From positions 1 to 64,000 of the forward strand of contig NZ_JAAFGS010000004.1 in NCBI RefSeq assembly GCF_011090185.1: a DNA stretch of 64,000 bases. Direction: 5' to 3'. Below are positions 1-11,517 of this stretch, one piece after another; position 1 is the stretch's first letter, and every line of letters begins with the position of its first letter. Source of the stretch: Saccharibacillus alkalitolerans (GTDB taxonomy: Bacteria; Bacillota; Bacilli; Paenibacillales; Paenibacillaceae). A program made the translations under genes and the position numbers. The notes under the pieces are model-generated. The model was not told the DNA's origin and made no database searches. It saw only the letters and a program-made list of their open reading frames with translations.

Positions 1-130
1 GTCAAAAACCTTGTCGCTTGTCGCGGGAACTCAAATCGCTTTACCCGAAGGGGTCAGCGGTTTTCGTTCCTAACTCACTCATTGTTCAGTTTTCAAAGAA
101 CTTGCGGCCGGCAAACTCGTTTGCCGAACG
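1..130 (-). other. Leader of an rRNA operon running off the left edge
   Basis: Read on the minus strand, this stretch follows two strong promoters and carries a Bacillus-type boxA antitermination motif (GTTCTTTGAAAACT, at 88-101 on the plus strand) and a perfect small hairpin (CGGCAAAC/GTTTGCCG, about 109-126). Such leaders precede 16S rRNA in Bacillales, and a similar boxA also occurs in the 16S-23S spacer. No mature rRNA is visible, so the 16S gene would start beyond position 1. No protein gene is supported in 1-343. Confidence 0.75.
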
Positions 131-136
131 TTTTAT

Positions 137-165
137 ATCTTACTCTTTTCCGCTTCTCTTGTCAA
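137..165 (-). promoter_or_regulatory. rrn promoter P2 (SigA-type)
   Basis: Minus strand: -35 TTGACA (160-165), exactly 17 bp spacer, -10 TAAGAT (137-142). The -35 is perfect and the -10 has four of six consensus bases. It sits just upstream of the boxA leader, as expected for the downstream promoter of a tandem rrn pair. Confidence 0.85.
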
Positions 166-235
166 CAACTTTTTTATCGAGTTTTGCAACCCGATGTTTG
201 TCGGTGTTGAGCACGTCTTAGAAGCGACAAGAAAT

Positions 236-264
236 ATCTTATCATTTACATATCCATAAAGCAA
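236..264 (-). promoter_or_regulatory. rrn promoter P1 (SigA-type)
   Basis: Minus strand: -35 TTGCTT (259-264), 17 bp spacer, -10 TAAGAT (236-241), about 99 bp upstream of P2 and with the same -10 hexamer. Tandem P1/P2 spacing of this kind is typical of Bacillus rrn operons. Confidence 0.7.
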
Positions 265-292
265 GCTTTTTCGGAAATTCTTTTTCGTTAAT

Positions 293-323
293 AAAAAGAG
301 GCCGATATATTCGGCCTCTTTTT
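293..323. terminator. Bidirectional intrinsic terminator after ligA
   Basis: Perfect GAGGCCGA/TCGGCCTC stem with a 5-nt loop, flanked by A5 on the left and T5 on the right, so it works in either direction. It ends the minus-strand pcrB-pcrA-ligA transcripts and insulates the downstream rrn promoters. Confidence 0.9.
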
Positions 324-343
324 ATTTGCTGCGCTTCGTCCGA

Positions 344-4788
<4,445 letters not shown>

Positions 4789-4810
4789 GATGAGGGGTGC
4801 TCCTTTCATT

Positions 4811-4884
4811 GCGCTCGGGAGGCGATACGGACAGGGAGCCGCTTCGCTCCTTCGCGATCTCCGTGTCCTTCGCTTTCTTCGCGC
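4811..4884. repeat. Imperfect palindrome between pcrB and pcrA
   Basis: Arms 4811-4842 and 4853-4884 match along their length with mismatches; the best block is GGACAGGGAG against CTCCGTGTCC, and the ends are GCGC/GCGC. The centre is symmetric. It lies directly upstream of the pcrA ribosome site in the 226-bp gap after pcrB, and could fold in mRNA and affect pcrA translation. Confidence 0.55.
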
Positions 4885-4912
4885 ATTGAGTTGGTTAGGG
4901 TAACAAGCATAA

Positions 4913-4936
4913 GGAATGCACGCAATTATGCATTCC
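4913..4936. repeat. Perfect 8-bp stem-loop downstream of pcrB
   Basis: GGAATGCA and TGCATTCC flank an 8-nt loop. No T-run follows on either strand, so it is not a convincing terminator. It may be an mRNA processing or stability element in the pcrB-pcrA spacer. Confidence 0.4.
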
Positions 4937-5014
4937 GGGATTGGCTGGTGACAGGGACTTCATTCTTTGAAATTCCGTTTAAAAGCCGGAGACGAGCGCG
5001 GGCCCGGCTGATCC

Positions 5015-5725
5015 TTACCGGGCTTGTCGGGCTTCCCGCACGCCGCGGACCGTGTCCAGAGCGGCCGCAAGATCGTCGTAAACGACGTTTCCGACCACGA
5101 CGACGTCGGCCGATTCGGCCGCGGCTCCGGCGGTCTCATAGTCGCGGACGCCTCCGCCGTAGAAGACGACGGCTTCATCCGTGACTCGGCGCACTTCGCG
5201 CACCAGATCCAGATCGCCGTATGTGCCGCTGTACTCGACGTAGACGATCGGCAGCCGCATCAGCTTGTCGGCCATGCGGGCGCAGGCCGCGGCCGCTCCG
5301 GCATCGAGGCCGGAGTCGGCACCGGTCAGACGCGCGACGGCGGAATCGGGATTGAGCACGATATAGCCTTCGGCGGCCAGCATATCCCACGGGATCAGCT
5401 CGCCGTAGCTTTCCAGCCCGGTCCGGTGGTGACCGGTGATCCATTCCGAGCGATCCGTGTTAAGGACCATCGGAATCAGATACAGGTCGAATCCGGGCAC
5501 GACGGAATCCAGCGTCGAAACCTCCTGCGCGCAGGGCAGCTCGTAGCGGCGAATGCGGGACATCAGCTCCACCGTATTGTCGTAGGTTACGCCGCTCGAC
5601 CCGCCGACCAAGATGGCGTCGCTGCCCGACAGGCACACCGCTTCCAGTTCCTCGTCGGACAATTCCCGATCCGGGTCCAGCTTGAAGACATGTCTCCACG
5701 TCTTGAATATCTGACTCAATTCCAT
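5015..5725 (-). CDS. pcrB: Heptaprenylglyceryl phosphate synthase PcrB
   Basis: Prenyltransferase of TIM-barrel fold that joins heptaprenyl diphosphate to sn-glycerol-1-phosphate, giving an archaeal-type ether lipid precursor in Bacillales. 236 aa, near the family's usual 228. Recognisable landmarks are HVFKLDPDRELS, SGSDAILVGGSSGVT, a YVEYSGTYGD strand and FYGGGVRDYETA. GGAGG sits only one base before the ATG at 5725, so an alternative TTG start at 5719 (7-nt spacing) is at least as likely; both give almost the same protein. Upstream of pcrA as in B. subtilis. Confidence 0.93.
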   Translation of the reverse strand: MELSQIFKTWRHVFKLDPDRELSDEELEAVCLSGSDAILVGGSSGVTYDNTVELMSRIRRYELPCAQEVSTLDSVVPGFDLYLIPMVLNTDRSEWITGHHRTGLESYGELIPWDMLAAEGYIVLNPDSAVARLTGADSGLDAGAAAACARMADKLMRLPIVYVEYSGTYGDLDLVREVRRVTDEAVVFYGGGVRDYETAGAAAESADVVVVGNVVYDDLAAALDTVRGVREARQAR

Positions 5726-5874
5726 TCCTCCATCCGCCTTCTCCGCCTGCCGGTGCATAGTCCGAATTCCCGACGTTTTGGACGCCTTCCGCCACGGCTT
5801 CGCGCACTCGAGCAGGCTCTTCCAACATAAGTCTATGCTACGCATCAGACGGTGTCAATTTTTTGTTCGTACTT

Positions 5875-6023
5875 AATACGAACAGTGCAGAATAGCCTTA
5901 TTCTGCGCTGCTTCGGATCAAATACGAACAGTAGAGAATAGCCTTATTCTATGCTGCTTCGGATCAAATGCGAGCAGTAGAGAATAGCCTTATTCTATGC
6001 TGCTTCGGATCAAATGCGAACAG
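5875..6023. repeat. 46-bp tandem repeat, 3.2 copies, each with an internal hairpin
   Basis: Copies at 5875-5920, 5921-5966 and 5967-6012, plus 11 bases of a fourth (6013-6023). Each holds AGAATA-GCCT-TATTCT. In copy 1 this extends to a 12-bp stem (CAGTGCAGAATA / TATTCTGCGCTG, one G-T pair). In copies 2 and 3 one stem G-C is replaced by A-T on both sides (a paired change), while the next pair becomes a G-A mismatch. Located between the end of the GT-C gene and the start of pcrB. No spacers between copies, so not a CRISPR. Confidence 0.9.
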
Positions 6024-6035
6024 ATGTCGGGCAGC

Positions 6036-6062
6036 AAAAAACCGCTCCGAAAAGGAGCGGTT
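6036..6062 (-). terminator. Intrinsic terminator of the GtrA/GT-C operon
   Basis: Minus strand: CCGCTCC-TTTT-GGAGCGG stem followed by T6, 11 nt after the stop codon of the GT-C gene. Confidence 0.9.
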
Positions 6063-6073
6063 CCGGCACTCGT

Positions 6074-7345
6074 TTATGCACCTGCGGCGCTGCGATCCTC
6101 GCGCTTTTTCCGCCAGCGGTCATACATAGCCAACAGCGCGGGCGCCGCGAACAGCGCAAACAGAAACAGATTCGGATAGCCGTATCTCGGGATGGCGATA
6201 AACGGCACGTAGATGAGCGTGAAGTAAGCCAGCACGGCAAGCGGCGCATAGGCGGCGCGCAGCTTTCTTTTTAAAGCCGTAAACATGCCGTACAGTCCCA
6301 GCAGCACGTATGCCGCATGGACAGGAAAATAATGCGCCCACGTCATGCCGAGAATCGGCCGTTCCCAATAGGCGATACCGTACAGGCCGCCGAACTTGCC
6401 CAGCGTATAGAACGCCAAATATTTCAGCGGTTCGTGCGTGAACCCGTAAGCGATCATCCGCCCAGCCGCCTGCGCCAGATCGTCGTCCGAACCCTGCATG
6501 ACATCGCCGCCGTATTCGGGATACTTTTCGTAGAATCCGTCCGGCACCTGACCGAACGCCGTGGAGCCGAGAATCAGGGGACTGCCTGCCGCCTCGGTAA
6601 ACGGAATGAACCGGCCGAACGCTTCGTAGTTGCGAATCCACCACGGAGACATCAGCAGCACGAACACGCCCAGGATGACCGCCGTATACGTCAGCATTCT
6701 TTTGAAAGCATACCGGCGCGCCAGCCAGAACAGTCCCGGAATCAGCGGCAGCAGCGCCGCGTGCGGCTTGAAGTAGCACAGCGACGTCCAAAAAACGGCG
6801 AACAGCGCCCAGCCGCCGGCTCCCGGCCTGTCGAGCGCCCGCAGCATGAAGCAGACGGTCAGCATCAGGCAGAGCCGGAACGTGGACTCGGTCAGAATCG
6901 ACGCGGAGATAAAGTAGTCGGGCAGATACAGCGCCAGCAGCACGGCAGCCGTCATCGGAATGCGTCCGCCGCCGAATACCCGCCGTGCCAATACGAACAT
7001 CAGGTACACGCCCAGCGCTTGGAACGCTCCCTGAACAAGGCGCAGCAGCACGATGCCTCCCGCTTCGCCAGCCAGCCATTTGGCTCCGGCCAGCATGAGC
7101 GGAAAGAGCGGCATGATGAACGTGGACGGCTCGCCGCCCGTGTTGTAAGTCAGGACGCCGGTGTCGAGCAGAATATCCGCGGTTTGCGAATACTTCACGT
7201 CGTCGTCGTTCATTTTGGCATAGGAGCCGAGCAGCAGACGATCGCCGTATCCGAGGGAAACGATGCAGCTGGCGGCAAACACGACCAGGCAGAGCAGCAG
7301 CAGGCGGATGCGCGTTTGCCGGGTTTCTTCTTTTAGAGCGAACAC
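6074..7345 (-). CDS. Polytopic GT-C family glycosyltransferase (GT39/GT83-like)
   Basis: 423-aa integral membrane protein with about ten hydrophobic segments. After the first segment there is an acidic motif in the first outer loop (KMNDDDVKY, residues 45-52), the place of the catalytic acid in GT-C enzymes that use polyprenyl-phosphate sugars outside the membrane. A PWWIRNYEAFG motif follows in the middle. GTG start immediately after the GtrA stop codon, with GGGAGGG 7 nt upstream. Last gene of an operon with GtrA, DUF2304 and a DPM1-like transferase. I infer that it adds a sugar flipped by GtrA to a surface polymer or protein; the acceptor is unknown. Confidence 0.75.
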   Translation of the reverse strand: MFALKEETRQTRIRLLLLCLVVFAASCIVSLGYGDRLLLGSYAKMNDDDVKYSQTADILLDTGVLTYNTGGEPSTFIMPLFPLMLAGAKWLAGEAGGIVLLRLVQGAFQALGVYLMFVLARRVFGGGRIPMTAAVLLALYLPDYFISASILTESTFRLCLMLTVCFMLRALDRPGAGGWALFAVFWTSLCYFKPHAALLPLIPGLFWLARRYAFKRMLTYTAVILGVFVLLMSPWWIRNYEAFGRFIPFTEAAGSPLILGSTAFGQVPDGFYEKYPEYGGDVMQGSDDDLAQAAGRMIAYGFTHEPLKYLAFYTLGKFGGLYGIAYWERPILGMTWAHYFPVHAAYVLLGLYGMFTALKRKLRAAYAPLAVLAYFTLIYVPFIAIPRYGYPNLFLFALFAAPALLAMYDRWRKKREDRSAAGA

Positions 7346-7894
7346 TTATAGGCCCTCCCGCTTCGGCGTCCGGAACGCCCAAGCTTTATTCAGAATGAAG
7401 TTGTGAATCGGAACAAGCACGATCGCCGTAATCTGCCCGTAACCGTACCACCAGCCCAGCACCCGGTCGAACAGATAAAGGATCAGCAGATTAAGCAGCA
7501 GGCCCGCGCAGGAAACGACCGTATATTTGACCAGCGCAGACGCCGAACTTCCGCTTTCCTTGAACGTCCAGCGCGAGTTGGCGGCGTACGAGAACAGCAG
7601 CGACAGAATGAAGCCGAGCGCCGACCCGATCAGCGGGTCTCCGTGCCCTTTTTCCACGTAAAGAAAAAGAGTTCCTGTCTGCAGCAGCGTGCCGAACACG
7701 CCGATTACGCCGTACTTGATAAAATCGCCCAGATGATCGCGAACGATCCGGGGCAGAAAACGCAGCAGACGATCCGGCAGAGCGGCGGCGGAAGAAGATG
7801 CTTCTTTTCGCGACAAAGCATCTTCTTGCGCCCGTCTATCGGATACGGCCGAAACGGGCATTTCGTTTTTCGCATGTTCAGGATTCGCTCGCAT
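7346..7894 (-). CDS. GtrA family polyprenyl-phosphate-sugar flippase
   Basis: 182 aa with a roughly 50-residue polar N-terminal tail and then four membrane segments typical of GtrA (FIKYGVIGVFGTLLQTGTLF..., FSYAANSRWTFKE, VLVPIHNFILNKAWAF). The family is thought to move undecaprenyl-phosphate-linked sugars across the membrane. Start at 7894 supported by GGAAGGAGGG; it overlaps the DUF2304 gene by 17 nt and is followed directly by the GT-C gene, so the three are translationally linked. Confidence 0.85.
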   Translation of the reverse strand: MRANPEHAKNEMPVSAVSDRRAQEDALSRKEASSSAAALPDRLLRFLPRIVRDHLGDFIKYGVIGVFGTLLQTGTLFLYVEKGHGDPLIGSALGFILSLLFSYAANSRWTFKESGSSASALVKYTVVSCAGLLLNLLILYLFDRVLGWWYGYGQITAIVLVPIHNFILNKAWAFRTPKREGL

Positions 7895-8273
7895 GACCGT
7901 TCCCTCCTTCCGCTTTACGCGTTCGGCTTTCGAGATCTTCGATCCGGCGGCTCATCAGGGCCAGTTCCTGCGTCAGTGTCCGGATCTTGCGGGAATGGTT
8001 GGAAAGCGACACGGTCATGCTGTACAAAATGAGGAAGATAGACGAGACGGCCAGCAGAAATACCGCATTGACGGGCACCTCGATACCCATCACCCGTGCG
8101 ATGAAAAAGAAGATTTGCGGAAAAACGGATGCAATGACTCCGGCCGTACTCAGAAAAATCCAAACCAGCGCGTATTTCAATTCCAGCTTGTAGCGGCGCG
8201 TGCGATTGATGAACACGATAAATACGGCCGCGCTGAAGGCGATGAGCAGAAGCTGAAGCTTAAGGGTAATCAC
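7878..8273 (-). CDS. DUF2304 family membrane protein
   Basis: 131 aa with three hydrophobic helices (about 4-20, 38-60 and 67-88), then a charged helical tail (about 92-125) with heptad-like Leu/Ile spacing. DUF2304 proteins recur beside DPM1-like transferases but have no firmly assigned biochemistry. GTG start; its GTGA overlaps the stop of the upstream GT2 gene by 4 nt. I infer that it may anchor the soluble GT2 partner to the membrane. Confidence 0.8.
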   Translation of the reverse strand: MITLKLQLLLIAFSAAVFIVFINRTRRYKLELKYALVWIFLSTAGVIASVFPQIFFFIARVMGIEVPVNAVFLLAVSSIFLILYSMTVSLSNHSRKIRTLTQELALMSRRIEDLESRTRKAEGGNGHASES

Positions 8274-8989
8274 GTACGATGCACCCCGCTTCCCCGAAGC
8301 GAGTCGATCAGGATCGCCAGCGAGACCTTAATCATGTAATAGACCGAGCGCAGGCTGCGGATCGACGAGCGTCCGCCCGCGCGTTCGGACATAAGAACCG
8401 GCACTTCCGCGACCCGTCCGCCGAGGCGCAGCACATGCACGATCGATTCCGGCTCCGGGTAATCCGTCGGATAATGCGCGGTGAACATAGCCATGATGCT
8501 TCGATTAACGGCACGAAAGCCCGATGTAGGATCGGTGACGGTCTGTCCGGTAATCAGCCGGATCAGCCGGCTGAAATAACGGATGCCCGCCCGGCGCAGA
8601 AAGGTCGATTGGAAGCCTTCTTTTTCGATGTAGCGCGAGCCGATCGCAAGATCCGCTTCGCCGGCCAGCAGCGGGGCGATCAGCGCCGGAATGAATTCCG
8701 CGCGGTGCTGCCCGTCGCCGTCGAACTGGATGGCGATATCGTAGCCGTGCGCGTAGGCGTATTTGTAGCCGGTCTGGACGGCGCCGCCGATCCCGAGATT
8801 GCACGGCAGGCTGACGACGCTGGCGCCTATGGCGCTGCAGATCGAGGCGGTATCGTCGGTCGAACCGTCGTTGACGACGAGCGCTTCGTAGCCGTGTTCC
8901 CGGAGGGACAGCAGCAGCGGACCGATATTTTCGCGTTCGTTGAACGCGGGAATGATAAGCAGAACTTTCGGGTTAAGGTTAGCGGTCAA
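8270..8989 (-). CDS. GT2 polyprenyl-phosphate hexosyltransferase (DPM1-like)
   Basis: 239-aa GT-A fold transferase without membrane segments. IPAFNERENIG and VVNDGSTDDT mark the nucleotide site, QFDGDGQHRAEFIP the metal-binding DxD, and GSRYIEKEGFQSTF and DPTSGFRAVNR the acceptor side, as in dolichol/polyprenol-phosphate mannose synthases. Probably transfers a hexose from a nucleotide sugar to undecaprenyl phosphate on the inner face. TTG start with AAAGGAG 9 nt upstream. First gene of the four-gene module ending with the GT-C protein. Confidence 0.85.
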   Translation of the reverse strand: MTANLNPKVLLIIPAFNERENIGPLLLSLREHGYEALVVNDGSTDDTASICSAIGASVVSLPCNLGIGGAVQTGYKYAYAHGYDIAIQFDGDGQHRAEFIPALIAPLLAGEADLAIGSRYIEKEGFQSTFLRRAGIRYFSRLIRLITGQTVTDPTSGFRAVNRSIMAMFTAHYPTDYPEPESIVHVLRLGGRVAEVPVLMSERAGGRSSIRSLRSVYYMIKVSLAILIDSLRGSGVHRT

Positions 8990-9076
8990 AATGCGACTCT
9001 CCTTTGCTGCCTCCGCATTTTTGGGGAGGGCGGTACTTCGGTGCCGGCATGAAAGGATCCTAGGCGGACACAGTGA

Positions 9077-9097
9077 AGCCCGGCCGGCGGCCGGGCT
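9077..9097. terminator. GC-rich hairpin after gtaB
   Basis: Perfect AGCCCGGCC-GGC-GGCCGGGCT stem 17 nt after the gtaB stop codon. No T-run follows on the minus strand, so termination may be weak or partial and may allow read-through into the downstream GT2 operon. Confidence 0.45.
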
Positions 9098-9113
9098 GTG
9101 CGTTTCCGTTATT

Positions 9114-10010
9114 TTAGCGCTTTTCCTCGAGTTCGGCCAGCGCCTTCTTCATATACGCGGCGAGCGGCTCGCGCATTTCGTCGTTTTTCAGCGCGTAATG
9201 GATGGTCGTCTCGATAAAGCCGATCTTCACGCCCACGTCGTGACGCTGCCCTTCGAAGTTGTAAGCCAGCACGTCCTGCGTTTCGCCGAGCGTGGCGATC
9301 GCGTCGGTCAGCTGAATCTCGCCGCCCGCGCCGGTCGGCTGATTTTCCAGAATGTCGAAAATTTCCGGCGTCAGGATATAGCGGCCCATGATCGCGAGAT
9401 TGGACGGCGCGTCTTCGCGCTTCGGCTTCTCGACGAGACCGTTGGCTTTGAACGTCCGCTCTTCCCCCTCGATCGCTTCGCTGTTCACGATCCCGTAGCG
9501 GAACACGTCTTCCCAAGGCACTTCCTGCACGCCGACCACAGAAGCTTGGTGCTTATCGAACACGTCGAGCATCTGCTTCAGGCACGGCGTATCGGATTCG
9601 ACGATGTCGTCGCCGAGCAGCACCGCGAACGGTTCGTTGCCGATGAACTTGCGAGCGCACCAAATGGCGTGGCCAAGGCCTTTCGGTTCTTTTTGACGGA
9701 TGTAGTGGATGTCGGCCATGTCGGACGCATGACGCACTTCTTCGAGCATTTCCCATTTTTCGTTTTCTTCCAAGTTGTATTCCAATTCAAAAGAGGTATC
9801 GAAGTGATCCTCGATCGCGCGTTTTTCCTTGCCCGTTACGATAATGATATCTTCGATGCCCGATTTCACGGCTTCTTCGACGATATATTGGATGGTCGGC
9901 TTGTCGACGATCGGCAGCATCTCCTTCGGCATCGCCTTGGTAGCGGGCAGGAAGCGCGTGCCGAGACCGGCAGCCGGGATGATCGCTTTACGGATTTTCT
10001 GTGTACTCAT
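9114..10010 (-). CDS. gtaB: UTP-glucose-1-phosphate uridylyltransferase
   Basis: Makes UDP-glucose for glycolipids, teichoic acids and exopolysaccharide. 298 aa, normal length. The N-terminal [19 protein letters not shown] nucleotide-binding motif, ILLGDD-like site ([10 protein letters not shown]), GLVEKP and the C-terminal [15 protein letters not shown] are characteristic of bacterial GalU/GtaB. ATG with AGGAGG 9 nt upstream. Its product feeds the adjoining surface-glycan loci, including the initiating glucose-phosphate-type transferase at 11.5 kb. Confidence 0.94.
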   Translation of the reverse strand: MSTQKIRKAIIPAAGLGTRFLPATKAMPKEMLPIVDKPTIQYIVEEAVKSGIEDIIIVTGKEKRAIEDHFDTSFELEYNLEENEKWEMLEEVRHASDMADIHYIRQKEPKGLGHAIWCARKFIGNEPFAVLLGDDIVESDTPCLKQMLDVFDKHQASVVGVQEVPWEDVFRYGIVNSEAIEGEERTFKANGLVEKPKREDAPSNLAIMGRYILTPEIFDILENQPTGAGGEIQLTDAIATLGETQDVLAYNFEGQRHDVGVKIGFIETTIHYALKNDEMREPLAAYMKKALAELEEKR

Positions 10011-10139
10011 TTTTGGTTTCCTCCTAGTGATAATTGGGATTCACATATGTAGGTTATCGTAACCCGCCGCTTCGTCCGCCCTGCCGTTTCCGTCATCGTA
10101 CCGGAAAGGACAGTGTATCGAGCCTGCCCGGTCGCTTTC

Positions 10140-10169
10140 ATTTTATCGCGCGAATTCGGAAAAAGCCAA
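10140..10169 (-). promoter_or_regulatory. Candidate promoter for gtaB
   Basis: Minus strand: -35 TTGGCT (10164-10169), 18 bp spacer, -10 TAAAAT (10140-10145). It lies back-to-back with the mraY promoter in a divergent intergenic region and implies a 5' leader of roughly 120 nt. Confidence 0.5.
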
Positions 10170-10185
10170 ATTCTCCGGACTTCTC

Positions 10186-10214
10186 TTGTGGCGGACGTGC
10201 AAATTGCTTAAAAT
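10186..10214 (+). promoter_or_regulatory. Candidate promoter for mraY
   Basis: Plus strand: -35 TTGTGG (10186-10191), 17 bp spacer, -10 TAAAAT (10209-10214). Implies a leader of about 80 nt before the ATG at 10302. Confidence 0.6.
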
Positions 10215-10301
10215 AAGGAAGTTACATAACCCTTTACGTCTATTATTAACCGATAGAACCGCTTCAAAATCTGAAATGCCGATTGGAGATTGCCAAAACC
10301 C

Positions 10302-11255
10302 ATGAACTTTTACACGTTGATTGCCGCCGTTCTCTCGTTTGTCCTTGTCGCTCTGATGACTCCCGTGTGGATTCGCACGCTGCGCCGTATCGGATGGCTG
10401 CAGCCGATCCGCAAGGAGCTTCCGCCCGACCATCAGGCCAAAAAAGGCACGCCGCTGATGGCGGGCATGGTCTTCATGATCGGGGTGCTTATCGCCCTGA
10501 TCGCCCAGCCGACGCCGCTGATGTGGCTGCTGGCCGCCTCGTTCGTCCTGTTCGGCATCGTGGGCTTCAGCGACGACTTCAAAAAAGCCGCTTTCCAGGA
10601 TCCGCAGGGCATATCGGGCAAAGCCAAGCTGGTATTCCAGTTCGCTTTCACCATCACGCTGCTGCTGATCGCCATGAACAGTTTCGGGGTGGAGCCGACC
10701 ATCGCATTCCCGGGCGGATTTGTCTGGGTGCTGCCGGCCGCCATTTATTTTATTATCATGCTGCTGTTCATCGTCGGTTCGGCCAACGCGATCAATTTCA
10801 CCGACGGCCTCGACGGTCTGCTGATCATCGTCTCGATTCCGACTTATCTGTTCTTCTTCGTGATCTCGGATGAACCGGCGATCAAGCTGTTCTCGCTCGT
10901 CATGATCGGCGCGCTGTTCGGACTGCTTCTGTACAACAAGTATCCGGCCAAAGCGTTCATGGGCGATACCGGCTCGCTGGCGATCGGCGGCTCCCTGTCG
11001 CTGATGGCGGTGCTCGAAAAGGTCGAAATCCTGGTGCCGCTGCTGTTCATCATTTACTTCGCGGAACAGTTCTCGGTGATCATCCAGGTCGCGTATTACA
11101 AACGGACCAAAAAGCGCATCTTCCGCATGACGCCGATCCACTATCATTACAGCTTGAAGTACGGGTGGAATGAGAGAAAGATTGTGGCGGTATTCGGGTG
11201 CGTGTCTTGGATCGGAGCTTTCTTGAGCTGGTTGATCTGGTATTTGTGGATGTAG
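10302..11255 (+). CDS. mraY: MraY-type phospho-MurNAc-pentapeptide transferase
   Basis: 317-aa polytopic protein of the MraY/WecA superfamily, which couples a UMP-sugar to undecaprenyl phosphate. MraY-specific signs are SANAINFTDGLDGLL, KAFMGDTGSLAIGG and the histidine loop PIHYHYSLKYGWNERK (MraY type rather than the HLHHRL of WecA/TagO). The ATG at 10302 has GGAG 13 nt upstream; a TTG at 10290 is too close to that site. It stands alone, with its own terminator and beside gtaB, not in a division/cell-wall cluster, so it may be a second copy or a dedicated paralogue. Confidence 0.85.
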   Translation: MNFYTLIAAVLSFVLVALMTPVWIRTLRRIGWLQPIRKELPPDHQAKKGTPLMAGMVFMIGVLIALIAQPTPLMWLLAASFVLFGIVGFSDDFKKAAFQDPQGISGKAKLVFQFAFTITLLLIAMNSFGVEPTIAFPGGFVWVLPAAIYFIIMLLFIVGSANAINFTDGLDGLLIIVSIPTYLFFFVISDEPAIKLFSLVMIGALFGLLLYNKYPAKAFMGDTGSLAIGGSLSLMAVLEKVEILVPLLFIIYFAEQFSVIIQVAYYKRTKKRIFRMTPIHYHYSLKYGWNERKIVAVFGCVSWIGAFLSWLIWYLWM

Positions 11256-11267
11256 AGTTAAAAAAGG

Positions 11268-11297
11268 GCCGTGCTCTCTCGGGAGCACGGCTTTTTT
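11268..11297 (+). terminator. Intrinsic terminator of mraY
   Basis: GCCGTGCTC-TCTCGG-GAGCACGGC stem followed by T6, 12 nt after the mraY stop codon. Confidence 0.92.
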
Positions 11298-11337
11298 CGG
11301 GAAAGTCCCGTTCGTTGAGGGAAAGCTGGACGGCTGC

Positions 11338-11438
11338 GGGAGAAATTCGTTCAAGCCGCTGTTTCACTCGGAAAGCCGGATGGAATTTAACTGAAGAAGC
11401 TTTCCGAGTTCAAAGGCGTCTTTCACTGAATTTCTCCC
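11338..11438. repeat. 101-bp imperfect palindrome
   Basis: Outer arms GGGAGAAATTC (11338-11348) and GAATTTCTCCC (11428-11438) and inner arms ACTCGGAAAGC (11366-11376) and GCTTTCCGAGT (11399-11409) are perfect and share one centre; the 17-18 nt between them matches partially. Weaker purine-rich similarity extends outward to about 11310 and 11465. It lies between the convergent mraY and sugar-transferase genes, with no gene inside. Confidence 0.75.
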
Positions 11439-11483
11439 TCCGCCTATCGTTTTCTCCTTGAGGGAATGGGTCTTTCTCGAAAT

Positions 11484-11512
11484 AAAAACGGCCGTCTCCA
11501 AAAGAGACGGCC
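11484..11512 (-). terminator. Terminator of the initiating transferase operon
   Basis: GGCCGTCTC / GAGACGGCC stem with a 5-nt loop, A-rich on the left and T-rich on the right, so active in both directions; 5 nt beyond the stop codon at 11518. Confidence 0.88.
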
Positions 11513-11517
11513 ATTTT

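Noticed and set aside
18-221. Small open frame on the plus strand at the left edge
   Set aside because: It lies antisense to the rrn promoters and leader and has no ribosome site.
5875-6023. Possible CRISPR array
   Set aside because: The 46-bp units are directly adjacent with no unique spacers, and there are no cas genes in the window.
9077-9097. Strong intrinsic terminator after gtaB
   Set aside because: The stem is excellent but no U-tract follows on the minus strand, so it is listed only with low confidence.
11298-11517. Remnant gene or insertion sequence between mraY and the sugar transferase
   Set aside because: No translated frame resembles a protein, and the inverted repeat is accounted for as a foldback element without transposase or clear target duplication.
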